A DNA stretch of 64,000 nt from Tubulanus polymorphus. Lineage: Eukaryota > Nemertea > Palaeonemertea > Tubulaniformes > Tubulanidae. This document shows positions 55,272 through 64,000 of this stretch, piece after piece. The DNA is taken from NCBI RefSeq assembly GCF_964204645.1, contig NC_134031.1, positions 9,522,501-9,586,500 on the forward strand, written 5' to 3'. How positions within the stretch are numbered: the stretch's first letter is position 1; every line of letters starts with the position of its first letter. Below the pieces are notes generated by a model that was not told the origin of the DNA, did no database searches, and was given only the letters and a program-made list of their open reading frames with translations. Both the position numbers and the translations under genes were made by a program.

Positions 55272-55694
55272 ATGGCTTCTGCAATTATAACTATTATAGG
55301 ATCGGCAATTGTTAACGCTTTAGCATTTACTGGTGGTGAATATTTATTTAAACATATTGATAAAAATAGTTCATTAGGAGAACAAAGAAGACATAACTTA
55401 GCATTAGAGAAATATAATAAAGCAGCTGAAGAATATAGAGAAAAGAGACAAAACTATATGGATTACATTAATAAAGAATTATATGATCAGAAGATTTCAC
55501 ATAGAGATTTTCAATCAGTTGATGATGCAATGAGTTTATATTACGCGGTAACCAATAAAGAAAAATTACATCTATACAAACCTAAATTATCAGATTATTA
55601 TACACCAAGTAAAGAACAACAGAAATATGAAATAATATGGATTTTAGGCGGAACTGTTATTGTTATATTTTTAGCATATAAATTTACTAATTAG
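55272..55694 (+). CDS. Conserved Polinton protein with two membrane segments
   Basis: 140 codons, intact. An N-terminal hydrophobic segment (AIITIIGSAIVNALAFTGG, about residues 3-21), a basic helical middle (HNLALEKYNKAAEEYREKRQ), a KLSDYYTPS block, and a C-terminal membrane segment (IIWILGGTVIVIFLAYKF). This layout is conserved in many Polinton-type elements next to penton and capsid genes. Probably a virion component; exact role unknown. P2 keeps only the C-terminal two thirds. Confidence 0.7.
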   Translation: MASAIITIIGSAIVNALAFTGGEYLFKHIDKNSSLGEQRRHNLALEKYNKAAEEYREKRQNYMDYINKELYDQKISHRDFQSVDDAMSLYYAVTNKEKLHLYKPKLSDYYTPSKEQQKYEIIWILGGTVIVIFLAYKFTN

Positions 55695-55713
55695 TAATTT
55701 CTTTTCTAAATAA

Positions 55714-56143
55714 ATGGATGATAAAGTTGATAATATTGATATTATTCCTCATGATATAAATAAAACTAAACTAAAAACATATTTAGAAAAACAAATATTA
55801 GAATTTGAAAATGATTTAAAAGTTAAAAAGAAAAAATATTTAAAAAGTAAAATTATATATTATCTTATTATCAGTGGTTCGGTTACAATTAGTAATAACA
55901 TTTCTAGCAATATTCAGTCCATTAACACCTTTAGCTATATCAATTGGCGTATTAGGATTAAGTTCAAGTGTTTTAACCGGTATAAGTTCAAAATTAAATA
56001 TAAAAAGTAATAAAGAAAAAATTAAAACTAATATAAAAGAAATTAATAAATTAAAGAATACACTAGATTATATAATAAGTTTAAATGGCCATATAACAGT
56101 TGAAGAACAAGATAAATTATCAAAAGAATTAGTTAATTATTAA
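55714..56143 (+). pseudogene. Membrane protein gene with a frameshift
   Basis: MDDKVDNIDIIPHDINKTKL start after CTTTTCTAAATAAATG. A frame change near 55,900, close to GTTACAATTAGTAATAACAT, separates it from the second half (FLAIFSPLTPLAISIGVLGL ... DKLSKELVNY), which ends at 56,143. P2 reads TTAGTTCTGTAATAAC here, so P6 has lost a few bases. The gene encodes a cytoplasmic coiled region, two hydrophobic stretches and another coiled region. Confidence 0.65.
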
Positions 56144-56159
56144 TTTTTTAATTATATAA
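56141..56159 (+). promoter_or_regulatory. Late-type start motif
   Basis: TAATTTTTTAATTATATAA directly before ATG at 56,160; overlaps the stop of the previous gene. Confidence 0.45.
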
Positions 56160-57548
56160 ATGGCAGATAGTTTTCCAAAAGCTTTCCAATATAATAAATC
56201 AATTAAATATAATATTCCTGCAATAGATTTTAATAAAGATATTACATATAGAAATGAAGTTTTAGATTCATTAACTAATTTAGAAATTTATGTTACTGAA
56301 ACTAATAATTTTAATGCAAAGATGGAAAATATATTTCATGTATATTTAATTAATTTTAAAAAATTGAAAGATGAAAAACAGTGGTTATTAAAATCTAATA
56401 TGAAGTATTGGCAGAACCAATTAAATTTTGCTGTTTATTGCGCAACAACAGGTTGTGGAATTAGTTGGAATGATCATTTGAATAATTCTAAATATAAATT
56501 AATTCAAAGTTTATTTAGATTTCATACATACTTTCAAATCAGAATAATATTAAATGAATTAGAGTGCGCTTTACCAGGATCTAGATATTTTAAAGAATTA
56601 GATAATAATATTAATTTATCAAAGTTTTATAAAATTTGCAATGAATTTAATATAGATATAAATAATTCTGATTTTAGAAAAAAAATTGGAACAATAAGAT
56701 CACTTCCTTGCCCTAAAAAGATTGCAGAATATTGTGCACTTCCCATACCATCTAATAGTTTTTATAATATCTATAATATTAAATTAGGTTATGGTAAAAT
56801 AGAAACAAAGGATTTAGAAACATTAAATTTCAATAAATTACCGACATTTTATGATAATTTAAAACAAGAAAACAATAATGGTTGGGTTTATTTCATTTTA
56901 GAAAATAGTGAAGGTTTTACTAAATCAGGTATACAAAGAATAAATCAATCTATTAGAACTTATTTGATATGTATTTTAGGTGCACAAGTTGAAACAAGAT
57001 CCCCAATAATTGGAAATTTAAATACATCATTTGATACACAAAAACAATTTAAAGTTTTATTTGAAGATTCCATTCATAATGATAAAAATAGATCGATTCC
57101 GGAAAACATTGTAAGATATCAAAATTATTTAGATAAATCACATATTAGATTAAATTATTGTATAGGCCCTAATCTATTAATTATTTCTAATGATTTAGTA
57201 TTAAAGATGGGAAACATAATTGGTTACAATAATCTAATTAAAACTGCAACAATAAATAATTCATTTGGATTGAATGATATAAATAAAAAGATTATCACTG
57301 CCCCAAAATTAATGGAAGGTGAAAAAAATAAAAAACATATTCAATCAACAGAAACTAAAACTAATAATATTAAATTAAATAATGATTCTAAAATAAAAGA
57401 TTACAATACATCAGAAAATATTAAAACTGATAATATTCAACATGAAATAATTAAACTAAATGATGATAATAAATCCCATGAAAATACTAAATTAGCTATA
57501 ACTTGTATAGGAATTGTAATCGGAGGAATATTATATTTTAAATTTTAA
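56160..57548 (+). CDS. 462-codon conserved Polinton protein, unknown function
   Basis: Intact. The N-terminal half is helical with LNFAVYCATTGCGISWNDHL (about residues 92-111) and LFRFHTYFQIRIILNELECA (about 119-138), both conserved in P2. The middle has GWVYFILENSEGFTKSGIQR and a LRNYCIGPNLLII-like stretch. A polar linker follows, then a C-terminal tail anchor (LAITCIGIVIGGILYFKF, last 18 residues). Lies between membrane protein genes and the capsid gene, so probably a virion or assembly protein, membrane-tethered. No enzyme motif is seen. Confidence 0.75.
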   Translation: MADSFPKAFQYNKSIKYNIPAIDFNKDITYRNEVLDSLTNLEIYVTETNNFNAKMENIFHVYLINFKKLKDEKQWLLKSNMKYWQNQLNFAVYCATTGCGISWNDHLNNSKYKLIQSLFRFHTYFQIRIILNELECALPGSRYFKELDNNINLSKFYKICNEFNIDINNSDFRKKIGTIRSLPCPKKIAEYCALPIPSNSFYNIYNIKLGYGKIETKDLETLNFNKLPTFYDNLKQENNNGWVYFILENSEGFTKSGIQRINQSIRTYLICILGAQVETRSPIIGNLNTSFDTQKQFKVLFEDSIHNDKNRSIPENIVRYQNYLDKSHIRLNYCIGPNLLIISNDLVLKMGNIIGYNNLIKTATINNSFGLNDINKKIITAPKLMEGEKNKKHIQSTETKTNNIKLNNDSKIKDYNTSENIKTDNIQHEIIKLNDDNKSHENTKLAITCIGIVIGGILYFKF

Positions 57549-57564
57549 TTTTTGTATTATGTAA
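57549..57564 (+). promoter_or_regulatory. Late-type start motif, variant
   Basis: TTTTTGTATTATGTAA before ATG at 57,565; T-run present, TAAATAAATG shortened to GTAAATG. Confidence 0.4.
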
Positions 57565-58491
57565 ATGGCAGAAGGTGGAGGAGATATTCCATTGGATGGC
57601 GTGGGAAATAATAATGAAGGATTTATACCTGATGAACCACAACCTGATTTTGATGAAACAAGTTTTAATGATGGTAATGAATCAGCATATAATTCTAATT
57701 TAGCAGATAGTGGTTCTAAAGCCCCATCAACTGAGGATTATATTAGAAGAACTAGATCGAGAATAAATCCTGAAAATGAAATTCCAGGTTTATCAAAGGA
57801 AGATATAGAAAATAATGAATTTATATATAAGTTTCAAGATGTATTTGAAAGATCTGGATATAATATAAATTACAGAGGTGCCAGATATTTAGTAGAAGAT
57901 TTAAAGTTTTTAGATGGTGAATATTATTATCGTTTGAAAGATGATTATTATATTGATATCTCTTATAAAAAACAAAAAAAAATATTAGCAGAATCAACTT
58001 TGCTTAAGTTAGACCTATCTAGAATTAAGAGAATAAGAAATAGTAATGAACCAGAAGATGTAACACAAGAAAAAATTATTAAAAATGAAAGAGTATTTAA
58101 ACAAAGAATTAATGAATTATTTGAAACAATCGATAATAATTTAGAACCAGAAACAAGTTCTGAACAGAATATAACTTCCAAAACTAGTAAACCTAATTCA
58201 AGAGGAGTTCAAACTGAAAAACTTTTACCGAAGGGATTACTTGATTCAACAGATCGAGAAATAGAAGCTTTAAGTATGTTTTCTAAAAAAACAATTAGAG
58301 AAATAATAAGTATACGAAATGAAGCTGATAAAATTGCGCGCGAAAAACATATTAGATATAATAAAATTAAACCTTTAGAAAATAAATTATTTGACACCAG
58401 AAAAGAATTAGAACAATTAAAATTAGATCGAGAATTTAAAGTTATTGAAGAAATTGAATTTAAAAAATGCATATTTAGAAAAAGAAATTGA
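57565..58491 (+). pseudogene. Coiled-coil virion protein, N-terminal part
   Basis: 308 codons. An acidic, Gly/Asn-rich disordered head (about 1-60), RTRSRINPENEIPGLSKEDI, then long charged helices up to EEIEF. A 1-nt change near 58,465-58,480 shifts the frame and stops it at 58,491. It continues in the ORF at 58,445. In P2 the head is deleted. Confidence 0.65.
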
Positions 58492-59014
58492 TGATTTAGA
58501 ATATAACATAGAATTTCAGAAAGAAAAAATGAAATTATTATTAAAATCATATGATTATTGTATTAATAGATTAAAAGTTGTTGTTAAAGAGTTAATACTA
58601 AAACCAATTTCTGACATATCACTAAAAGATAGAATAAAATTAGTATTTAAGTTTGAAGGAATAACAATTCTTTCAATTCTAACAGCTGTAACTATGTTAT
58701 TTACAACAATTGGTTTAGCAATATCAAATGCTTTGAAATCTACGCCTACTCCCAATAAACCAGATAAACCCCCAGATAATAATTCAATACAAGATAAAGT
58801 TAAAGATGGTTTAAAGAAATTAGCAAAATATTTATGGGAACTATCTAAAAAATCTGCTGCAGCATTACCAGGAGTTATTGCATCAATTGTTGGTTTTATA
58901 TTGAAATCTGCTGGGAATATTCTTAACTTTGCTGCTGAACATATTATTTTATTTTTAATTACGGTTGTAAGTGCAATTATTTTTGGGTTAGTGAACATGA
59001 TAAAAGATAAATAA
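58445..59014 (+). pseudogene. Coiled-coil virion protein, membrane C-terminal part
   Basis: 189 codons, of which those after about 58,478 are native. Coiled coil, then SDISLKDRIKLVFKFEGITI, a membrane segment (SILTAVTMLFTTIGLAISNA), a Pro-rich linker, SAAALPGVIASIVGFILKSA and a final membrane segment (ILFLITVVSAIIFGLV). This C-terminal arrangement is a hallmark of Polinton-type elements. Likely embedded in or associated with an internal membrane; not shown. Confidence 0.65.
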
Positions 59015-59034
59015 TTAATTTTTTTGTTAAATAA
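59014..59034 (+). promoter_or_regulatory. Late-type start motif of the capsid gene
   Basis: AATTAATTTTTTTGTTAAAT then AAATG at 59,035. Conserved with P2 9,591-9,611. Confidence 0.55.
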
Positions 59035-60282
59035 ATGAGTGGGAGTTATATCAATCCTTCTTAGAATCATAGAATATCTAATGCTATTAAAGCAGAAAGA
59101 TCACATCATATAATTACTCATAATCCTACTAATATTAATCCTGATGAAACTTTATATGTTAGAATTCCTCGATTAACACAAAATACTTTTTATGTTCCAA
59201 ATAGTATTTATTTATCAGCCGATATAAAAGTAATTGGTCATGATAATAATTATGTTATTGATAATGTTGGAAGATATTTGATTAAAAAATTAACTATAAA
59301 GATTGGTCCAGAAACAGTTTTCTCATTAGATGATTATAATTTATTTATGCATTATAAAGGTTTATGGTTAACTAAAGAAAATAGAAATAATATGATATTT
59401 CAAGGCATTCAATCAGAAAACCAAAATAAATTAAGATCAGGAGCTAATGACGCAATAGTAACTCGTACCGCAGATAATTTGATTAAAAAGATTTATGGAA
59501 GCAAATATAAAATTCCATTAGACTTTGAATTGATAAATAATAATGCACCTTTATATAAATACGCAATTCAAGAATACGTTATATTTGAGATAACATTTGC
59601 TCCTGTAAATGAAATTGTATTATCTAGCGTTGTTAAAGATATGAGTTATAAATTATCGAATATATGTTTAGAATATGACACAGTAACTGATGAAAATATT
59701 TCAAGTATAATTCAAACTCAATACAATCAAGGATTTTCATTATTATATGATTATATTGATAAATTTAAAACTGTAACTATTAATGCAAATGATGAAATAA
59801 TTAATGAGAATATTAACTTCCCAAGGAGATCTATTTAAGGCATATTAATATTTTTTACCATTGCAACATATTCTAATGGTGCAATACAGGTCGATAAGTA
59901 TTATAATCCTGAAATAACAAAAGTAGAAATAACTATCGAAGGAATAGCAAATAAAATATTTTGTCAAGGAATGAGAATGATAGATCAGTGGCCAGAAATT
60001 AGAAAACATTTTATGAATGAAAAAGTAAAATCATCTGAAAATTGTAATATTAATCAAATTGATTATTATACCGGTAATAAATATGCATTATGGTTAGATT
60101 TTAGAACAACAGAGGATAATTTATTACATGGTTCTGGAAAAAAATTACAAAACACTAAAGATGGAATACAATTATTCATGACAAAGAAAAAAGGAAGTCT
60201 AAATTTCAAAATGCACATTTATATTATATCTGACGCGCAATTAAATATTGTAAATTCTCAATTAAATAGTGTCATGTATTAA
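59035..60282 (+). pseudogene. Major capsid protein (double jelly-roll) with two in-frame stops
   Basis: One frame of 416 codons, broken by TAG at 59,062-59,064 (codon 10) and TAA at 59,836-59,838 (codon 268). No frameshift. Blocks typical of Polinton/adintovirus capsid proteins: MSGSYINP, THNPTNINPDETLYVRIPRL, YLIKKLTIKIGPETVFSLDD, LFMHYKGLWLTKENRNNMIF, LEYDTVTDENI and a C-terminal FKMHIYIISDAQLNIV. The protein forms the icosahedral shell. Position downstream of the coiled-coil protein matches P2. The stops are recent-looking single changes. Confidence 0.85.
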
Positions 60283-60301
60283 GTGTTATGAAATATTAAA
60301 A

Positions 60302-60331
60302 TTTTAACTTTAATAAAAAATCTTATATTAA
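60302..60331 (+). promoter_or_regulatory. Early-type leader motif
   Basis: TTTTAACTTTAATAAAAAATC then TTATATTAAATGG before the zinc-finger gene. P2 breaks off in the middle of this motif (10,870-10,880). Confidence 0.45.
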
Positions 60332-61515
60332 ATGGAAGGTGGAATATATGAAATACAAACTCCAAGTGAAATGATATCAGATATATATTATATATTACCA
60401 TATGATGAATACAGTAAGTATTTTGGAGATTACTTTAATCAATTCAAATATAGAATAAGTAAAATAAAAGATAATATTGAAACTAAAATAGAAAATAATA
60501 TTGAAACTAAAATAGAAGATAAGAATGATATTGAATATAAAATAGAAGATAATATTGAAACTAAAATAGAAGATAAGAATGATATTGAATATAAAATAGA
60601 AGATGTAACAGCATCTACATCTTATAATATACCCTCTACATATGATATTGAATCAAAAAAGACAAATGAAAAATATTGTGACGTATGTAAACAGTATAAA
60701 AGTTATAAGAATTGGGCAACTCATCTTAATTCACTCAAGCATAAGAAAAATAAGAATAAGACTATAAATGAATTGAATAATGATAGTGAAATTGATAATG
60801 ATAATGTTAAAGAAGATAAATATTGTGAAGAATGTGATAAATATATAAGTCGTAGTAATTTTTCAAAGCATAAATTAACTCAAATACATTTGGATAATAT
60901 AGAAAGAAATGTATGTGAAAAGTGTAATGTTGTTGTATTACCTAAAGATAGAATTAAACATGATAATTCTTTTGAACATACAATAAAAGTTGCTGATTCA
61001 AATAACCTTTATAGAGTACCAACTGTATTTTTTGATATCGAAAATAATTATCATAGGAAATTATATAGATCAATTTTTATCGATTATGTAAGAAATAATC
61101 CAAAACAAGTATTATCAGATATTGAAACTGGTATGACGCGTATAAAAATTGATCTATATAATAATGGGGTATACATTATTTCATAAAATTTAAAAATATA
61201 GATTTTTTAACAGAATTGAAAAAAGTTGCTGCTAATGATAATATAAGTGATAACTTTGATGAAATAATTCAATACTACAGTTATGAAGATTTTTCACAGG
61301 ATGTTATAAATAAAATAAGAAATGATGCAAAAAGTAAACATAAAAATATAAGTGAAGACAAATTAAACCAATATATTTATTTAACTTATGAATTGTTTGC
61401 TAAGGGTTTGAATGCGGTTGATGGTTATCATACTAAACTATTAGGTGAAAGAAGATCACAAGAATTAAAAGATGCATGGCTCAAATTGTTTTCAGAATTA
61501 GAATCAGAAAAGTAA
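60332..61515 (+). pseudogene. Triple C2H2 zinc-finger protein with one frameshift
   Basis: ORF 60,332-61,186 continues in another frame to 61,515 (ORF 61,216-61,515). A run GGGG at about 61,165 is the likely place of a 1-nt indel, giving about 394 codons in all. Features: an acidic direct repeat NIETKIEDKNDIEYKIED (about residues 50-90), three fingers (YCDVCKQYKSYKNWATHLNS, YCEECDKYISRSNFSKHKLT, VCEKCNVVVLPKDRIKHDNS) between residues 110 and 225, then a helical C-terminus. Nucleic-acid binding is likely; it could regulate the element. Not present in P2. Confidence 0.7.
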
Positions 61516-61529
61516 TTTAAAATATGAAT

Positions 61530-62160
61530 ATAATACCCCTTGTGTCTTTATTGTCTTTAGTAGGCTTAGTACTTTTAGTACATAAAGAATAAATCTTTAT
61601 TTTATTAGTAGTGAATAAAATTATTTTTATAACTACTAAACTACTAAAGACAATAAAGACATAAATATATATATATTACTGTTTCAATAATTATATTTAT
61701 TCATCTGATGGATTTTATATATTACTGTTTCAATAACTAAATCTATTTATCACACATATTTATTATATATTACTGTTTCAATAATGATAAATATTATAGA
61801 TTTATCATATATAAAAATTATTTATATATTTATTTTTCTAAGTACTAATAAAATAAAGATTTATTCTTTATGTACTAAAAGTACTAAAAGTACTAAAGAT
61901 AATAAAGACATAACAAACACACATAGATGTAATAAATATCATAGATTTATTATATGTATTTGATTCAGTAATGATAAATCTATGTGTGTTTGTTATGTCT
62001 TTATTATCTTTAGTAGTTTAGTAGTTCTATTTTATTTTTAAAGTATTAATAATATGAAGATTTATTCTTTATTTACTAAAAGTACTAAAGATAATAAAGA
62101 CATAAGGGGTATCAGGTATTAGGGTATCTAATAGGGTATCTAATACATAGATATATAAAT
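61530..62160. other. Repeat-rich gap between convergent gene clusters
   Basis: Contains TTTAGTACTTTTAGTACAT, its inverse GTACTAAAAGTACTAAA, ATAAAGACATAA and repeated TATTACTGTTTCAATAA segments. The same pieces make up the intergenic part of both palindrome arms in P4 (31,330-32,030; 33,210-33,905). It probably holds transcription end signals for both strands. No gene. Confidence 0.55.
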
Positions 62161-62162
62161 AG

Positions 62163-62768
62163 TTATTTTATAAATTTATATTCATAGGGAAATTGTAGTA
62201 ATAATTTTGAACCTTTATTATTCTTTAATTTATTCATATATTCATCATGTAATTCAGTAGGTATAATTTGATTTTCTTCCAATTATTGTTGCATAGATTT
62301 TTTATCTTTGTTATAAAATAAAACTAGAAATCTTATATTCTCCCTAAAGTCTTTAACAATTGAATTATATTTTTGATTTAAAACCCATGTTGTTATCCCA
62401 AAATGTCTCCCAGAGAAAGCTAGATAACATAACTCACTTTCTCTTACTTTTGAATCATGTAAATTTGCGCAATCATCTATATTGAATAATGTATTTGATC
62501 CTTTATAAGTATCAATTGCTATTTTAATACAATTATCTAAATTTTCTTTTACTGTTTTAGGATCTAATATAATAAACTTTTTCATCTTAACTATATCTCT
62601 ATTATATGTTTTATTCATTTCATAAGTAGGGCAGAATAATATTATATTATCAAAATGATTCTTATAAATAGTTTCTAACAAATCTAATATGAAATGTGTT
62701 TTACCACAATTGGTTACTCCAGTAACTAACATATTGTGCGGTCCAAATATAAATAAATCTTTATTCAT
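62163..62768 (-). pseudogene. A32/FtsK-like genome-packaging ATPase with one in-frame stop
   Basis: 201 codons from ATG 62,766-62,768; TAA at 62,283-62,285 (codon 162) cuts the last 40, which stay open to the stop at 62,163-62,165. Walker A GVTNCGKT (about residues 17-24), Walker B LFNIDDCA (about 94-101) and the arginine-bearing block FSGRHFGITTWVLNQKY (about 118-134) are those of the packaging ATPases of Polintons and large DNA viruses, which pump DNA into capsids. The start overlaps the integrase stop by 8 nt (ATGAATAA), so the two are probably expressed together. Confidence 0.85.
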
Positions 62769-63864
62769 TTATTCTTTTAATTTTACTAGATAAAATCCAT
62801 TCATTAAATTTATCATCATATCCTTTATATTTCACCAAAGAATACTTTTTTCCTTTAAGAGTTTTTGTTTTCAATACTTTTTCTATTTTGTATTTTATTT
62901 CATCTGGGTTTGGCACAAGTGATAATTCTTGTTCATAGAAATAACCTAATATTTCTTCATCTTTTAGATCTTCTAGTTTATAAACAAAAGGTTTAGTTAA
63001 TATTATCTTTTTAATTTTAAATATTTCTTCTGTAAAATTAGGGGTATAACCTTTATAAAATGTTTTTCTATATTTAGAAATTCTTACGTGTTGACCAATT
63101 TTAAATTTAGGTTCACCGAAATCATGTGTAACAAATGCTCCATATAAATTATTCCAAACTATTTCTGAATTATCTTCTTTTCTAGCTTGTATAGGTTTCA
63201 TATTTATAGAACTATGTTTAGAATTATTATAATCTTTCACTAAATCATCTAATATATTTATAGACTCATCGATATAAATATATGTTTCATTAGCAGTAAA
63301 ATATTTCCACATTCTCGTTTTCAATGTTTTATTAAATCTTTCTATAATAGATGCTTTTTTATCTGAATGTGTTGAAAAATAATCTACATCGTTATCAGAT
63401 AATAGTTTTTTAAAATGTTTGTTATAGAATTCCTTACCTTCATCAAATTGTATCTTATCTGGAATAGCTTCTTTAAATATAGATTTAAAAGCATTTGTTA
63501 CTTCTATACCAGTTTTATTTTTGATTGGAATTGACCATGCCTATCGACTGAATATGTCTATAACATTCAGTATCCAGAAATATCCTTTGTTGTATTCCTC
63601 TAAGTTCTTCATGTCAATTAAATCTGCTTGCCATTGTTGATCAATATATGAAACCATAACTTTTCTTGTTAAATAAGTTTTATCCATTTTCTTGTGGATT
63701 TGATATGTTGGTTGATTTTGTAACCATGATTTTAATTCACTATATTTTATACCACCATTTTCTTTATCAGATTTAATTTTATTCCATAATTCTGAAATAC
63801 TAGAATATGATACTTCACTTTCTGGGTTATAATACAAATCTCTTAAATATTGTTCTTTTTTCAT
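62761..63864 (-). pseudogene. Retrovirus-type DDE integrase with chromodomain-like tail, one in-frame stop
   Basis: One frame of 367 codons from 63,864 to 62,761, interrupted by TAG at 63,541-63,543 (codon 108). Catalytic residues are visible as WQADLIDM (first Asp), IQFDEGKEF (second Asp) and SIIERFNKTLK (Glu). An SH3-like part (GQHVRISKYRKTFYKGYTPN) is followed by a chromodomain-like end (YKIEKVLKTKTLKGKKYSLV, then KYKGY and NEWI). This is the integrase that inserts Polintons and makes 5-6 bp duplications. Overlaps the ATPase gene. Confidence 0.9.
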
Positions 63865-63870
63865 CTTATT

Positions 63871-64000
63871 TTAATCCATTAATATTAATCTTGGTTTATT
63901 TTCAATGACTTTATCATTTGACTTATTTGGTATGATAGGTTTGTTGTCATTGGAATCATTATTGTTATCATCAGATTTGAATTTTGATTTATATATTACA
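63871..64000 (-). CDS. C-terminal end of an unidentified gene, cut by the window edge
   Basis: 42 codons of open frame entering from the right edge, Asn/Asp-rich, ending NKPRLILMD* at 63,871-63,873. It stops 7 nt before the integrase start, so it is probably co-oriented with integrase and ATPase. Too short to identify. Confidence 0.5.
   Translation of the reverse strand, partial: VIYKSKFKSDDNNNDSNDNKPIIPNKSNDKVIENKPRLILMD

Larger units (their letters stand above)
49698..64000 (+). mobile_element. P6: most complete Polinton/Maverick in the window, runs off the right edge
   Basis: Left terminus AGTAATAGGG at 49,698. Plus-strand genes: zinc finger/polymerase B, small protein, penton, small membrane proteins, 462-codon protein, coiled-coil membrane protein, capsid protein, triple zinc-finger protein. 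Minus-strand genes: packaging ATPase, integrase and an unidentified gene that leaves the window. A repeat-rich gap (61,530-62,160) separates the two sets. This is the classical Polinton gene set. Several genes are intact, so it is younger than P2, but polymerase, capsid, integrase and ATPase are all damaged. Confidence 0.92.

Overview
This is an AT-rich piece of a eukaryotic, almost certainly invertebrate animal, nuclear genome. It holds no convincing host gene. It is a nest of mobile elements: at least six segments bounded by related termini from Polinton/Maverick (adintovirus-like) integrated viruses, non-LTR, LTR and Penelope-like retroelement fragments, small inverted-repeat transposons, and three families of tandem repeats. 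Phylum cannot be fixed from the sequence; the repeat mix would suit a marine lophotrochozoan, but that is a guess. No tRNA, rRNA or CRISPR array was seen.

Layout. P1 (1-470, minus) is the 5' tip of a Polinton. P2 (804-10,880, plus) is a decayed Polinton: terminal hairpin, zinc finger plus protein-primed DNA polymerase B, a small conserved protein, penton, small membrane proteins, a coiled-coil membrane protein and major capsid protein. It is broken at 10,880. From 10.9 to 25.1 kb lie non-LTR reverse transcriptase pieces, two arrays of a 31-bp hairpin-forming unit (11.3-13.1 and 17.6-23.0 kb), a 1.4-kb transposon with a 10-bp target duplication, and an inverted duplication around the larger array. 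P3 (25.08-27.06 kb, minus) is the 5' third of a second Polinton lineage. P4 (27.95-36.45 kb) has Polinton-type ends but none of the recognised Polinton genes. It carries a 758-codon intact ORF (possible replication initiator), small membrane and zinc-finger genes inside a near-perfect 3.7-kb palindrome, a 24-bp array and a 216-codon zinc-binding protein. From 36.5 to 44.5 kb is non-coding DNA with a Penelope-like tail, a TTAA transposon, a 1.39-kb foldback element and a tandem-repeat element. A retropepsin/zinc-knuckle fragment and a non-LTR endonuclease follow. P5 (46.46-49.70 kb) sits in that non-LTR element and carries an HNH nuclease and unknown genes. P6 (49.70 kb to beyond the window end) sits in P5 and is the most complete Polinton: plus-strand polymerase-to-capsid genes face minus-strand ATPase and integrase genes across a repeat-rich gap.

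How the genes work together. In P2 and P6 the layout is that of a small dsDNA virus: protein-primed polymerase for replication, packaging ATPase, double jelly-roll capsid protein and penton for the particle, and a retrovirus-type integrase with a chromodomain-like tail for insertion. Two start-proximal motifs recur, a T-run ending in TAAATAAATG before virion-type genes and TTTTAATAAAAA about 17-20 nt before ATG of replication-type genes. They suggest early and late gene classes like those of large cytoplasmic DNA viruses. Nearly every copy is damaged: P2 polymerase lacks its HNH/exoII part, P6 polymerase lacks its DTDS motif, and capsid, integrase and ATPase genes carry stops. The most unusual material is P4 and P5, which look like Polinton-ended elements with other gene cargo.
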